44,135 nt of DNA from Candidatus Hermodarchaeota archaeon. GTDB lineage: Archaea > Asgardarchaeota > Hermodarchaeia > Hermodarchaeales > Hermodarchaeaceae. The translations under genes were made by a program, and so were the position numbers. The stretch is from NCBI GenBank assembly GCA_016840065.1, contig JAEOTB010000066.1, positions 1 to 44,135 of the forward strand. The letters are read 5' to 3'. The notes under the pieces were generated by a model, which worked only from the letters and a program-made list of their open reading frames with translations, was not told the DNA's origin and did no database searches. Positions 15,582 through 24,005 of the stretch are shown here, one piece after another. The first letter of the stretch is position 1. Every line of letters begins with the position of its first letter.

Positions 15582-16688
15582 CTAGGTGCGACGCCTTCTG
15601 AGGATGACAACTACCGCCACTATTACAACCGCAACGCCGACTCCGCCGCCAATTAGGAGTATCAATAATTCGAGTGGGACAGCGGTAGGAGCAGATGGTC
15701 CTGCGATGCTGGAGGCGTTTCTAACAACCTCAAGGCTGAACGTGTTGTCCATGACTTCTATTGAGACGCTGTGCTCTCCCATGTCGACTCCAGTGAAGCT
15801 CCCAGTATAGGTGCCAAAACCTGTACCCGAGAGTGTAACGTTGTGAATAGGCGTAGTTTCGTTGAAGGGATAGACCCGCGCTACAACACTAGCGATATTT
15901 GAAGAGGGAACACTAGCTAATCCAAGGGAAGGATCTTGGGTTTCTACAGTTATGGAGAACTCGGTTGTGGGGTCACCAGAAGCGGGCGTTACTGTGCAAC
16001 TCTGAACGAAGGAACGTCCAAGGACAGTCTTCAGTAAAGAATGACAGAACTCATCAAGCGGAAGGATATTGGTGCCGCCCAGATAGGGTACACCTCCGCC
16101 TGTGCTTCCTGTGGCAACCCAGCTGTCTGAGGCCACAAGAGCGTTATCAACCGGTATCGCACCAGCTAATTCGAAGAGTAACTGTGTCTGTGCATAATAT
16201 GCGACATTGACACCGTTAACAATGTCCCTAGCTTCGAGGATGACCCTTTGCCCTATGCATAAGGATGCAATCACGACCCCTTGGGCATGGGCAGCTGCGA
16301 GTAACTCACCAACTCTTGGGTCTAGGGTCAGACCTTGCCAATGTCCCCCTGGAGGAATAAAGAGACAGTCATAGTTCGATAGCGTATCGAGGTCAAAGCT
16401 AGATAATAGAAAATCTGCGCTAATCCAGGTTGGCGCTGGGTTATAACAGGACGCAACACTCGTGGTAGTTTCAGCTGAGATCACCGAAACACTTGCACCC
16501 GCCGCTTCAAAGTAGGTTCTGAAGTCAAAGAAGGGGTGCCCGAAACCCGTCCCAACAAGGATGAGTACATCAACATCCTCTGCCTGTCGATAAACACCTG
16601 TTGACTGGTTTGGTACAAAACTGATGGTAACGATGGTACAAAGGAGAAGTACAGAGAGTAAAATCGTTTTTCGTTTCACTCCAATCAC
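15582..16688 (-). CDS. Secreted, membrane-anchored DJ-1/PfpI-like protein (paralogue)
   Basis: 368 residues with the same plan as its neighbour: signal peptide (TILLSVLLLCTIVTISF), DJ-1/PfpI-like domain with VDVLILVGTGFG, FIPPGGHWQ and the elbow ASLCIGQRV (Cys near residue 154), an Ig-like domain, and a C-terminal anchor (LLILLIGGGVGVAVVIVAVVVIL) ending RRRRT. The residue after the elbow Ile-Gly is Gln here and His in the neighbour, so the two may not have the same activity. The start is GTG 16688; a second GTG nine bases in, following AAGGTGATTGGA, is also plausible. It is separated from the downstream paralogue by a hairpin terminator-like element. Confidence 0.75.
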   Translation of the reverse strand: MIGVKRKTILLSVLLLCTIVTISFVPNQSTGVYRQAEDVDVLILVGTGFGHPFFDFRTYFEAAGASVSVISAETTTSVASCYNPAPTWISADFLLSSFDLDTLSNYDCLFIPPGGHWQGLTLDPRVGELLAAAHAQGVVIASLCIGQRVILEARDIVNGVNVAYYAQTQLLFELAGAIPVDNALVASDSWVATGSTGGGVPYLGGTNILPLDEFCHSLLKTVLGRSFVQSCTVTPASGDPTTEFSITVETQDPSLGLASVPSSNIASVVARVYPFNETTPIHNVTLSGTGFGTYTGSFTGVDMGEHSVSIEVMDNTFSLEVVRNASSIAGPSAPTAVPLELLILLIGGGVGVAVVIVAVVVILRRRRT

Positions 16689-16771
16689 CTTTCCGAAACT
16701 GACCCAATCTGTTTAATAAGTTAATTCAATGCGGCAATTAAGGATTCAGTGAACCTTTCTGATTATGAGTA

Positions 16772-17185
16772 TTAGGGGGGTTCATGTGGAGGTGACCAGC
16801 CTGTGACTCCGACAATCTGTTTGCCCCGACGATAGGTAACAGTGACATGTGGCCAATGGAATTGCTCATCACTCAGATTCTGGTGGAGACGAATTTCAAG
16901 GGTCGCTGTCCCCTTGAGCCTAATGGTGCCTCCCATCCCTGGAGGGGACAAACCCGGGGGAATCACCTGAACCTGGAGCTCAGCGGCGGGGCCTATCATA
17001 CCAAATTCGCAGCCCTTACAAGAGACCTGGATTGGCTGACTGGTTAACGGGTCTGTGGGTGTCATACTGACTTGGGTCCATTCGATGTCGCCTCCAGCGG
17101 CAACAAAGATCTTAATGACTCCTGCCAGCTTTGGTTCCTTTCCTGGAGGGAAGGGTGAACCACCTGGGTATCCTTCTGGCTTCAT
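16772..17185 (-). CDS. Hypothetical beta-rich protein
   Basis: 137 residues starting with a Pro/Gly-rich segment (MKPEGYPGGSPFPPGKEP), then alternating strands: VIKIFVAAGG, IQVSCKGC, AELQVQVIPPG, GTIRLKGTATLEIRL and HVTVTYRRGKQIVGV. It ends in a Pro-rich tail (WSPPHEPP). A CKGC pair is visible but no second Cys pair, so it is not a standard zinc ribbon. There is no signal peptide. I do not recognise the family. It lies 39 bases downstream of the 17225-17752 gene on the same strand, so the two are probably co-transcribed. Confidence 0.6.
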   Translation of the reverse strand: MKPEGYPGGSPFPPGKEPKLAGVIKIFVAAGGDIEWTQVSMTPTDPLTSQPIQVSCKGCEFGMIGPAAELQVQVIPPGLSPPGMGGTIRLKGTATLEIRLHQNLSDEQFHWPHVTVTYRRGKQIVGVTGWSPPHEPP

Positions 17186-17224
17186 AGTAACCCATTAGGA
17201 GTTACTTCATTTAGTTGTTTAGTT

Positions 17225-17752
17225 TTAAGAGGTGTAAGTAGGAGCGGAGCTTTGCCATTCCCAGATAGGCTTAATTCCGTTCGCTGCGGAGAGGACCATT
17301 GTTATCAATGCTTTGATTCTGTTTGAGGTGAGGTCCTTGCGGTGAATTTCAACCGCGATTCCCACATCATTGTCAACATCAAGAGTACATTTCACACCTC
17401 TTGTTCTGTGACTTCTATGGAGTAACGATTTGAGGATAAGACAGCGTTGATGAGGAGTCCAATCGTCTCGCTTGAAGGGATTCAAGATTTCATTATCGAG
17501 TTTGGGGTCAAGGGGAAAAGCAACAATTGTAAGCCAGTCACCGGTCACGGAGATGCAGAAGTTCAAACGTATAGATGCCCAAGAGCTAGTACTCTGATGA
17601 GTGGTCAAGAGTTGTTCTCCTCGGGTTTCGTAAGCGATACCGCATTCACTCAGGAGACTCTGAATACGCTCAATCGTGAACCGGCTCTTTGGCTGGGGTA
17701 TGAAAGTGAGATCAGGAGAATGATTCTGGACCGTTTCTGTGCTGGGTCTCAT
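17225..17752 (-). CDS. YbjN/type-III-chaperone-like fold protein (tentative), with open 5' extension
   Basis: 175 residues from the ATG at 17752. The order helix (FTIERIQSLLSECGI), strands (IRLNFCISVTGDWLTIVAFPL), helix (CLILKSLLHR), strands (VKCTLDVDNDVGIAVEI) and helix (NRIKALITMVLSAANGI) resembles the YbjN / type III secretion chaperone-like fold; this is a weak, by-eye assignment. The frame stays open above the ATG for 54 more codons to a TGA at 17915-17917. That stretch encodes a charged, plausible sequence (SDNEEYRYKRRENESWEEF ...) but contains no ATG, GTG or TTG; only CTG or ATC occur near its beginning. The true protein may therefore be longer, from a non-standard start or a broken 5' end. 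Confidence 0.6.
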   Translation of the reverse strand: MRPSTETVQNHSPDLTFIPQPKSRFTIERIQSLLSECGIAYETRGEQLLTTHQSTSSWASIRLNFCISVTGDWLTIVAFPLDPKLDNEILNPFKRDDWTPHQRCLILKSLLHRSHRTRGVKCTLDVDNDVGIAVEIHRKDLTSNRIKALITMVLSAANGIKPIWEWQSSAPTYTS

Positions 17753-17944
17753 TCTTCCTTCAACAAACCCTGTGCTTCCTCTCCCTCCACCAACCCTTTT
17801 TTCCCTAAAACGTTCTAGATATCTTCGATGAGACTCCTCTTGACGTCTCCCGAATTCCTCCCAGCTCTCGTTCTCACGACGCTTGTACCTATATTCCTCA
17901 TTATCTGACAGGATTCAAGAACCCCCTATGGAAACACCCTAAAC

Positions 17945-17983
17945 AGGTTAACCTAGAATACTAATTTAAGCTTGTCATACAAG
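17945..17983 (+). promoter_or_regulatory. Candidate promoter/operator of the methyltransferase gene pair
   Basis: A perfect 10-base palindrome AGGTTAACCT (17945-17954), a TATA-like AATTTAAG shortly after, and a small inverted repeat CTTGT-CAT-ACAAG (17971-17983) lie 50-90 bases before the GTG start at 18033. The arrangement suits a regulated archaeal promoter; this is inference from pattern. Confidence 0.3.
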
Positions 17984-18032
17984 ACCACAAAAGACATAGT
18001 CAACTCCTACCAATAAGGATTGGACGTGTTGA

Positions 18033-18923
18033 GTGTTGCGTGAAGAGTGGATAAAGTATCTTGAGCAACTGGAAGAGAACAGGGGATGGCCTATGATAGG
18101 CTACATCTATCCTGTCACCGACGAAGTGACAACCACACATCTTCAACAACAAGATCAAAACAAGCAAACGATGGAACAGTCACTCATCAGTGAATTGCTA
18201 CAGGAAGCCTGGCGGGTCGCCGTAGATTTCGGCTGCGGCACAGGTGCCAATTTCTTTCTCTTCGATGGTCACAGACAACGTAAGAGCCTACTCGTAGGTC
18301 TTGATCCAGATTGCGAGCGACTGGAATGGGCCAGGCAGACAGCAGACTATCAACTGATGTTTGTCCAGAGCTACACTCTCTGTGGAGGAGTAGAAATCCT
18401 AGAAAACATACCCGATAAACTCAAGGCGGATGTTGTCCTTTGCTCTCAGGTTCTTGGCCATGTCTCAGAGGAACAAACCCAGCGAATCATCAAAGGATTT
18501 CACAGAATCCTCACCAAGAAGGGTCGCTGTGGAATCGCAATTCCTATCATCGGGGAAGCATTCAAGGAAAATCCTCAAGCCGAGGATTGGTCCGGTAAGG
18601 AAGATTTCACACACCTAGTCGATATGGCAAAATCTCCTGGTGACCGTGGTTTCCGACGCCAAATAACTCTCGAAGAATTCAATAGAGCGGCTGACAAACC
18701 GGAAACAGGACTATTACCTGTCCGCTCATTCCTCGTCCCAGAGTTCCCCAATCCCTTAGAAATTAAACTTCCCTGCGAGCTGAGTGCCCCACCACCGACA
18801 ATTGCTCATTTAATTAAACCTCTCTTCGATGTTGAAAAGAGCACAATATACTCCATCCACAAGGATCCAGGCAGCCCAATATTTCCTATAGGTGATTTGT
18901 TCATCCAACTAGGGAAGAAATGA
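18033..18923 (+). CDS. SAM-dependent class I methyltransferase
   Basis: 296 residues. The Rossmann-like methyltransferase core spans about residues 50-180: motif I VDFGCGTGAN, an acidic end of strand 2 (LLVGLDPDCERLEWA), motif IV region ADVVLCSQVLGHV, and a post-motif helix (IIKGFHRILTKKGRCGIAIP). The C-terminal 100 residues are distinct and may select the substrate, which is unknown. The start is GTG 18033, followed at once by a TTG. The stop codon overlaps the start of the next gene (ATGA at 18920-18923), so the membrane-anchored protein that follows is translationally coupled and probably works with it. Confidence 0.8.
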   Translation: MLREEWIKYLEQLEENRGWPMIGYIYPVTDEVTTTHLQQQDQNKQTMEQSLISELLQEAWRVAVDFGCGTGANFFLFDGHRQRKSLLVGLDPDCERLEWARQTADYQLMFVQSYTLCGGVEILENIPDKLKADVVLCSQVLGHVSEEQTQRIIKGFHRILTKKGRCGIAIPIIGEAFKENPQAEDWSGKEDFTHLVDMAKSPGDRGFRRQITLEEFNRAADKPETGLLPVRSFLVPEFPNPLEIKLPCELSAPPPTIAHLIKPLFDVEKSTIYSIHKDPGSPIFPIGDLFIQLGKK

Positions 18924-19858
18924 ACTATTGGAGGATAATACAGTTGACAACGATACTTGGTGCAGTTTTACAGAATGGTAGCCCAATTGACATAACAACA
19001 ATCACAATATGGACTATAGAGCTTATCATCTTTCCAATCATCACGTTTTTCCTTGGTTGGTTCATTACAAAAATTCGTAAACTACTCAAGTTCAGAACCT
19101 TCCGCAAGGTCTTCGGACAAATCGCTGAACACCCTGAAAACATCCTCTTCTCTCTACCGCTCTGGAAAGTGAAAGCGGCGTCTAGGGACGAAACACGTTT
19201 TGAGAAGATTGGTTTTGACGAAAAGATAGAAGCCTTCTATGGACCCGACGATACAGTGGCCTTCGATGACTTAGATGCCACAGCTCAGGTCGCCTCCATC
19301 CTAGCTGAATTCTTTCCCACGCCCGTGAACTTCACTCTAGACAACGACAGGAGCCTAGAAATCACAGGAAAAACCGTAATCATGATAGGCTCTCCACTGG
19401 TCAACCTCCGAGCCCGGAGTGTCTTGGATTTAGTGGAGCAACCACACCTCGACTTTGTAGATCAGGAGGAAACCGCTGACCACCCAGCACGAACTGGAAT
19501 ACTCGACAAGAGAAGAGGGTTACTATATGATTCTTCAGGTGACTGGCAGTATTCGATGATTCTCCGAGTACCCAACTACCGCACGTCCGGAGCCTATTTC
19601 TTTCTGGTCTTCGGAGCCCACGCCGCAGGAACGCTCGCAGCTGGGATTTACTTGAAGAATAATTGGGAAGAGTTCAAGGATGCTGACCCAGCGGCTGGTG
19701 TGGTCATCGAGATGCCCAGAAGTGATATCGCGCACTATCGTGTAGTGGTCAAATACGGTTTTCCTGCAAGTGAAAAAGGTGTTGAATCCCCTGACGGGCA
19801 ACCCCTTAGCATGCCAAGTTTTCCTCCAAAGGAAAACCGGAATGCAATCACTAGATAG
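18920..19858 (+). CDS. Membrane-anchored protein with a predicted nucleotide-sensor-like domain
   Basis: 312 residues. One hydrophobic segment at about 28-50 (IWTIELIIFPIITFFLGWFI) is followed by a basic region (TKIRKLLKFRTFRK) and a cytoplasmic domain. The C-terminal domain has the order VIMIGSPLVNLRAR, then SMILRVPNYRTSGAYFF, then VFGAHAAGTLAAGIYL. This resembles an uncharacterised bacterial/archaeal domain with GGPxxN, RxPNP and GxHxxGTxAA motifs, which I recall but cannot check. The first motif here is GSPLVN rather than GGP. The start codon overlaps the methyltransferase stop, so the two are likely a functional pair, for example a soluble enzyme and a membrane receptor. Confidence 0.7.
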   Translation: MNYWRIIQLTTILGAVLQNGSPIDITTITIWTIELIIFPIITFFLGWFITKIRKLLKFRTFRKVFGQIAEHPENILFSLPLWKVKAASRDETRFEKIGFDEKIEAFYGPDDTVAFDDLDATAQVASILAEFFPTPVNFTLDNDRSLEITGKTVIMIGSPLVNLRARSVLDLVEQPHLDFVDQEETADHPARTGILDKRRGLLYDSSGDWQYSMILRVPNYRTSGAYFFLVFGAHAAGTLAAGIYLKNNWEEFKDADPAAGVVIEMPRSDIAHYRVVVKYGFPASEKGVESPDGQPLSMPSFPPKENRNAITR

Positions 19859-19877
19859 TCAGCTCCTTTTCGCCCTT

Positions 19878-20003
19878 CTAAGATTCAGGGGGTTTGAATT
19901 TCATCGCACCACCGTGTGTACAGTATTCAAATCCTTCAGGGATGACTGATCCACACCTGTGATAATACGATATGGTACTCGGGGGTGGTCGAGTGAGTTC
20001 CAT
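19878..20003 (-). pseudogene. Degenerate zinc-ribbon fragment
   Basis: A 41-codon frame from an ATG at 20003 ends in YYHRCGSVIPEGFEYCTHGG plus a short tail. It has the outline of the zinc ribbon found at the start of the 24006-24278 protein (YCTRCGAVLPGEQEWC), but the first Cys is Tyr and the last Cys is Gly, so zinc binding is lost. It lies directly after the RING-like gene at 20066-21148. It is probably a relic; a tiny functional protein cannot be excluded. Confidence 0.3.
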
Positions 20004-20065
20004 CTCTGGTCTGGCAGGGGTTCTTTCTGGTATAGAAGGTGTGAAAGCCTTTACCAAATATCTCA

Positions 20066-21148
20066 CTAAACTACATCGGATTTCCTTAATCTCCGTTGGC
20101 AGAAAGGACATACTCCCTTGACCTTTAGCCACTCTAAAAGATGGGACCTGTGAGCTAATTTCTGGCAGTGAGGGCAATTAAGATACATTTCTCCAATTTC
20201 TACGGTAGTATGACAGACAATGCACTGGCCAGGTTTCACCCCACAACCCGGGCACTTCCCTATGCGTCTTCCTTGAATGTCAAGACCGCAATCCTGGCAC
20301 TGATACACACCACGTTTACTACGAGTAACTGGTTCACTTCTCGGGCTGGAATCGCGTCGTGAACGTATCAACAAAAGTATACAAACTAGCAATATGAACA
20401 CGATTGTAACAGCATAGCCGGCTAAGAAAAGCGGATTCGAAGGAAAGGGAGTGCCTGTTACTGTTATAGTGCATGAGGCTGATCGAGAATTATCATACTC
20501 GTCAGTTACTCTTACAGTCACGCTGTGTCGGCCAACAGAGAGGGTACGTCTATTTTGGAGTCGTCCATAGTAGTTAATCGAGAAATAATAATTATTGTTG
20601 GTGATTTCCCAGTCGTCGATATCTGAAAGGTCCTCCGCTACCAGTAACTGGTTTACACTCTCACCGTATTGTATGGTTTCACTTTCAGGTGCTGTAACGA
20701 AGACTGGGGCTGTAGTATCTTGTACAGTTATTAAGAATCGTGCAGAGCAGTAATCGTTGCTTGGATTAAATGCCCTAACCTCAACGTCGTAGACACCCAC
20801 AAGTACGAGCGATATGTTTCTCACAATAGCTGTAGATGCGTCAATGGGGGTAATGCTGAACAGGCCGGAACTTATCCACCAATCATCCACTCCGTCAGGA
20901 TCAGATGCTCTCAGTTCCATACTGAAGCCAACCCCAAGCTCTACAAACTGGTCAGTGGGTTGTATAAACCATACTGGACGAAATGGGCTTCCCATCGCCA
21001 AATCAGCAGAGTTTGTACAGAAATCAATGTTTGGTTTAGTGCCTTGACCCGAGATGACGAAGTATTCAGATGTGGGATAAAGTGAAGGAAAGATAGGAAA
21101 TAGGAAACATACGATAAGTAGAAGGAATGGAATCAAACCACTACGCAA
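20066..21148 (-). CDS. Membrane protein with extracellular Ig-like domains and a cytoplasmic RING-like zinc domain
   Basis: 360 residues. A signal peptide (~1-22), two Ig/cadherin-like domains (~55-145 and ~150-232), and one transmembrane helix (~240-262) are followed by a cytoplasmic zinc region: a ribbon with Cys 284/287 and 299/302, then Cys 309/312, Cys 325/328, His 333, His 336, Cys 347/350. The last eight ligands, with HRSHLLEWLKVKGVCPFC, resemble RING variants such as the Nse1 type (C4-H-[HC]-C2), in which a WL pair and CPxC close the fold. Known RING proteins recruit ubiquitin-conjugating enzymes, and Asgard archaea have ubiquitin systems; a ligase role is inference. A nearly identical RING-like segment is found in the 24006-24278 protein. 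Confidence 0.75.
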   Translation of the reverse strand: MRSGLIPFLLLIVCFLFPIFPSLYPTSEYFVISGQGTKPNIDFCTNSADLAMGSPFRPVWFIQPTDQFVELGVGFSMELRASDPDGVDDWWISSGLFSITPIDASTAIVRNISLVLVGVYDVEVRAFNPSNDYCSARFLITVQDTTAPVFVTAPESETIQYGESVNQLLVAEDLSDIDDWEITNNNYYFSINYYGRLQNRRTLSVGRHSVTVRVTDEYDNSRSASCTITVTGTPFPSNPLFLAGYAVTIVFILLVCILLLIRSRRDSSPRSEPVTRSKRGVYQCQDCGLDIQGRRIGKCPGCGVKPGQCIVCHTTVEIGEMYLNCPHCQKLAHRSHLLEWLKVKGVCPFCQRRLRKSDVV

Positions 21149-21193
21149 CTCAAGAACCCCATAGAAACCAGAGACACCTATTCCTTCAAGCTG

Positions 21194-21289
21194 TAAAAAT
21201 AAAGCTTTTTCGTTTTCAAGGAAATAAACAACTCAAAATCTTGACACATTCTGTCTAGAGAGCAGACCCAATCCAATTAACTTAAAAAC
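21194..21289. promoter_or_regulatory. Divergent promoters between the RING-like and first B-box-like gene
   Basis: For the minus-strand gene starting at 21148, TTTATTTTTA (minus strand, 21194-21203) is a TATA-like box about 50 bases upstream. For the plus-strand gene starting at 21331, CTTAAAAAC (21281-21289) is TATA-like, and GGAGGA (21319-21324) is a good ribosome binding site. The two genes are thus divergently transcribed from a 182-base gap. Confidence 0.45.
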
Positions 21290-21330
21290 AATGGCAGGAA
21301 TGTATAGATAATTCAATTGGAGGAATTTCT

Positions 21331-22179
21331 ATGAAATGTGCTAAACATACTGCCGCTGATGCAGTGGGAGTCTGCGTTTCCTGTGGAATTGGTGTCTGCA
21401 GGAGCTGTGAAATCAAAGTAGTTGGCAGAACTCACTGTAAAACATGCGTTGAAGCTGGAAGAGCCTATGACCCACAGGCTGCTCCAGTTAGAACTTACCC
21501 AACTTATGGACCAACCATTAGCCCGCCCGTAGAGGCAAAACCAACAGGAAATCCAAGCAGAGCATTCTTCATCATGGGATTCATTGGAATGATTATACTC
21601 ATGGCCAGTGGAATGATAAATTGGATCTTTGACACCACTGGATTCTTCTTCTACTGGATGTTCATGATGCCCTTTCCTGTCTATACGATTTCACTTGCCA
21701 TCTTCTGCGCTTCTATAGTCGTGACCTCCATAGCACTCTACGGTTACAGAAGGAATTATGGCTCGTTAATGGGGATAGCCACCTTCATTATCTCACTCAT
21801 CCTGCCCTGGTTCCTTCTAATCGCAAAGCTTCTCCTCTACACTGGACTTGTCTTCACACCACATACGAGCTACTATCCCCCCTATTACACCTACTATTAT
21901 CCTGGACCACTCTATATCCACTACTTTGCACTGTACATCACTGGTGCTGTATTAATCGGTGTTCTGTTCATACTATGGGGTTGTGCCCTCTTTGTAGTCC
22001 GAAAACATACAGGTAAAGCTGGATTACCTATTGCCGCAGGTATTCTATTCATAATTGCTGGTAGCTTCTGGTGCACGATAATGCTCTATCAGATTGGCTC
22101 CATTCTACTGATTCCTGCAGGAATTTTGTGGATGATATCTCTAGCCACTTCTAGGATGCCTGGCGACTTTACCTACTGA
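21331..22179 (+). CDS. B-box-like zinc finger membrane protein (copy 1)
   Basis: 282 residues. The first 45 residues form a B-box-like zinc finger: CAKH, CVSC, CRSC, then HCKTC. A Pro-rich linker (~50-75) leads to five or six hydrophobic helices, including AFFIMGFIGMIILMASGMI, ISLAIFCASIVVTSIALYG and YITGAVLIGVLFILWGCAL. In eukaryotes B-boxes sit beside RING domains in TRIM proteins and mediate protein contacts; in prokaryotes such fingers occur at the N-terminus of membrane proteins of unknown role. The finger would face the cytoplasm. Start is ATG behind GGAGGA with a 6-base spacer. Two paralogues follow on the same strand. Confidence 0.8.
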   Translation: MKCAKHTAADAVGVCVSCGIGVCRSCEIKVVGRTHCKTCVEAGRAYDPQAAPVRTYPTYGPTISPPVEAKPTGNPSRAFFIMGFIGMIILMASGMINWIFDTTGFFFYWMFMMPFPVYTISLAIFCASIVVTSIALYGYRRNYGSLMGIATFIISLILPWFLLIAKLLLYTGLVFTPHTSYYPPYYTYYYPGPLYIHYFALYITGAVLIGVLFILWGCALFVVRKHTGKAGLPIAAGILFIIAGSFWCTIMLYQIGSILLIPAGILWMISLATSRMPGDFTY

Positions 22180-22225
22180 GGAAAAGAATAAGGGTAAGAC
22201 AATACCAACGAGTTGAGGTGATGGC

Positions 22226-23128
22226 TTGAAGTGTAAAGAGCACAAGGTAAAGGACGCAATTGGTGTATGCATTAGTTGCGGTTCGGGTCTGTGTAAAAAA
22301 TGCCTAATTTCAGTAAAGGGTATCAGCTACTGTAAACCCTGCCTCGAAGGAGGGAGAATACGCCCTGGACCCACTCAGGGCACAAGTCATCCTCCTCCAA
22401 CTCGCACGCCACAACCGATAAGAGCTCCACGCCCAGTAAGGATTCCTCAATCCACAAGGAGGCCGATTCGCCCCCTCTTCTACCTAGGCGCCGTAGGAGT
22501 AATCCTTCTCATTTTTTCAATGATTCTCTACGTCTCCCTTCAATACGTTGCATTCCTTGAGGAAACATTCCTACCCTCAATAATTACCGCTTCGATGCTG
22601 GTTCTGATAAGCAGTGTTATTACAGGAATCGGATTCTTTGGCTACTGGTGGAACTACGGCCTTCGAACTAGCTTAGCCGCTTTCATCTGTACCCTAATAT
22701 TCAGCTGGTGGCTGCTACTGGGTGAAACCCTACTTGGAACTTATCTGGGCTATTTCCCGCTAATCATACGGGATATTGGGATCGCTGCCTTTGGTGTAAT
22801 GCTCGAGGTTTGGGCTACAGCGATAGGAGAGGTTAGCCTCTTTGATGTCAACGAGTGGCTGGCTCGGATTTGTAAGTTCTTTCTGAGTCTTACAGCCCTA
22901 CTATTCTTCTTCACATGTGTACTGGGAATAGCAAGCGATGTCCTAATCGGGCCTGGACCAATAGAATTCGCTATAATGTTTAGAGCATTCATGATTATCC
23001 TTCTGAGCGTAGGTGTAGTTTTCCTAATCCCAGGAGGCATACTTGGCATAATAATACTAGCGACGACAAAATACGGATTAGTTAGAATACAATCCGAAAC
23101 CCCCGCTACTACCAGCACTGAAGGATAA
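22226..23128 (+). CDS. B-box-like zinc finger membrane protein (copy 2)
   Basis: 300 residues with the same plan: zinc finger CKEH, CISCGSGLCKKC, YCKPC; a Pro/Arg-rich linker (PPPTRTPQPIRAPRPVRIPQ); then several membrane helices. In the last zinc-binding block the His before Cys seen in its paralogues is Tyr (SYCKPC). The start is TTG at 22226: the ATG at 22221 is out of frame and stops at once, while GAGGTGAT ends three bases before the TTG. The gap from copy 1 is 46 bases, so they are probably co-transcribed. Function is unknown; a membrane adaptor paired with the RING-like proteins is one possibility. Confidence 0.78.
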   Translation: MKCKEHKVKDAIGVCISCGSGLCKKCLISVKGISYCKPCLEGGRIRPGPTQGTSHPPPTRTPQPIRAPRPVRIPQSTRRPIRPLFYLGAVGVILLIFSMILYVSLQYVAFLEETFLPSIITASMLVLISSVITGIGFFGYWWNYGLRTSLAAFICTLIFSWWLLLGETLLGTYLGYFPLIIRDIGIAAFGVMLEVWATAIGEVSLFDVNEWLARICKFFLSLTALLFFFTCVLGIASDVLIGPGPIEFAIMFRAFMIILLSVGVVFLIPGGILGIIILATTKYGLVRIQSETPATTSTEG

Positions 23129-23196
23129 GGGGTTAAATCAAAGACTTAAAAGCATAAATAGTTTAGATATGGCAGAATGGTTCCGAGGGAAACATC

Positions 23197-23979
23197 TTGA
23201 AATGTAACAAACATACAAAACGGGCTGCCGTTGCTGTGTGCGTCTCTTGCGGAGTAGGAGTCTGCAGGGACTGTGAAATCAGGGTCAGCGGCAGAAGCCA
23301 CTGTAAGCAATGCGTCGAAGAAGGAAAAGCAACTCCAACAGAACAAGTAGTACAACCCAGTGCGCCTAGGGCTCCCATGGTTACTCCAGCTGGGCAACCA
23401 AGACGCGGCTACTTCGTCTTAGGTGCAATCGGACTTGTCATTTTCATCATTGCGGCCACTTTGTCCTGGACGTTTTCTTATCTCCTTTTATTCCTCTTCC
23501 TTTGGTATAGTCCCTTCTTCTACATCATCAGTCTAGTACCGAATATACTCCTCACTGTTGGAGGTATAATGAGCGCTATCGGATTCTATGGTCAACGCCG
23601 AAACTTCGGCTCAAACATGGGCTTGGCAACATTCATTATCTCCCTAGTCTTCATCTGGTTCCAGCTCATACCTGGAATAATACGCGCCGCCCTCTACGGA
23701 GGTTACTACTATTATTATCCTTGGTATATGATATCTTATACCCTGTTCTATGTGGGTTACGCTCTCATGGGTGTAATGGTTATCCTTTGGGGGTGCTCCA
23801 TGCTAGTGAACCGTATTCAAATGGGGAATCAGGGTCTGGCGATAGCGGCTGGAGTCCTTTTCATCATCACAGGCGGGTTCATCTGCTCAATAGTTCTTGA
23901 GTGGATTGGCTTGATACTAGTCATTCCGTCTGGAATTCTGGGAATCATCCTCTTCGCTACCGTCAAGGTCCCAACATGA
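23197..23979 (+). CDS. B-box-like zinc finger membrane protein (copy 3)
   Basis: 260 residues: zinc finger CNKH, CVSCGVGVCRDC, HCKQC; a short linker (EQVVQPSAPRAPM); then five or six membrane helices including YFVLGAIGLVIFIIAATLSW and LATFIISLVFIWFQLIPG. Closer to copy 1 than to copy 2 in the membrane part, with a shared YYYYP-type aromatic loop. Start is TTG at 23197, with GAGGGA six bases before it. A TATA-like ACTTAAAAG in the 68-base gap before it may give it a promoter of its own. It converges on the soluble RING-like gene at 24006-24278. Confidence 0.8.
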   Translation: MKCNKHTKRAAVAVCVSCGVGVCRDCEIRVSGRSHCKQCVEEGKATPTEQVVQPSAPRAPMVTPAGQPRRGYFVLGAIGLVIFIIAATLSWTFSYLLLFLFLWYSPFFYIISLVPNILLTVGGIMSAIGFYGQRRNFGSNMGLATFIISLVFIWFQLIPGIIRAALYGGYYYYYPWYMISYTLFYVGYALMGVMVILWGCSMLVNRIQMGNQGLAIAAGVLFIITGGFICSIVLEWIGLILVIPSGILGIILFATVKVPT

Positions 23980-24005
23980 GAAAAAAAGGCATTGAAAGTG
24001 GTGAG

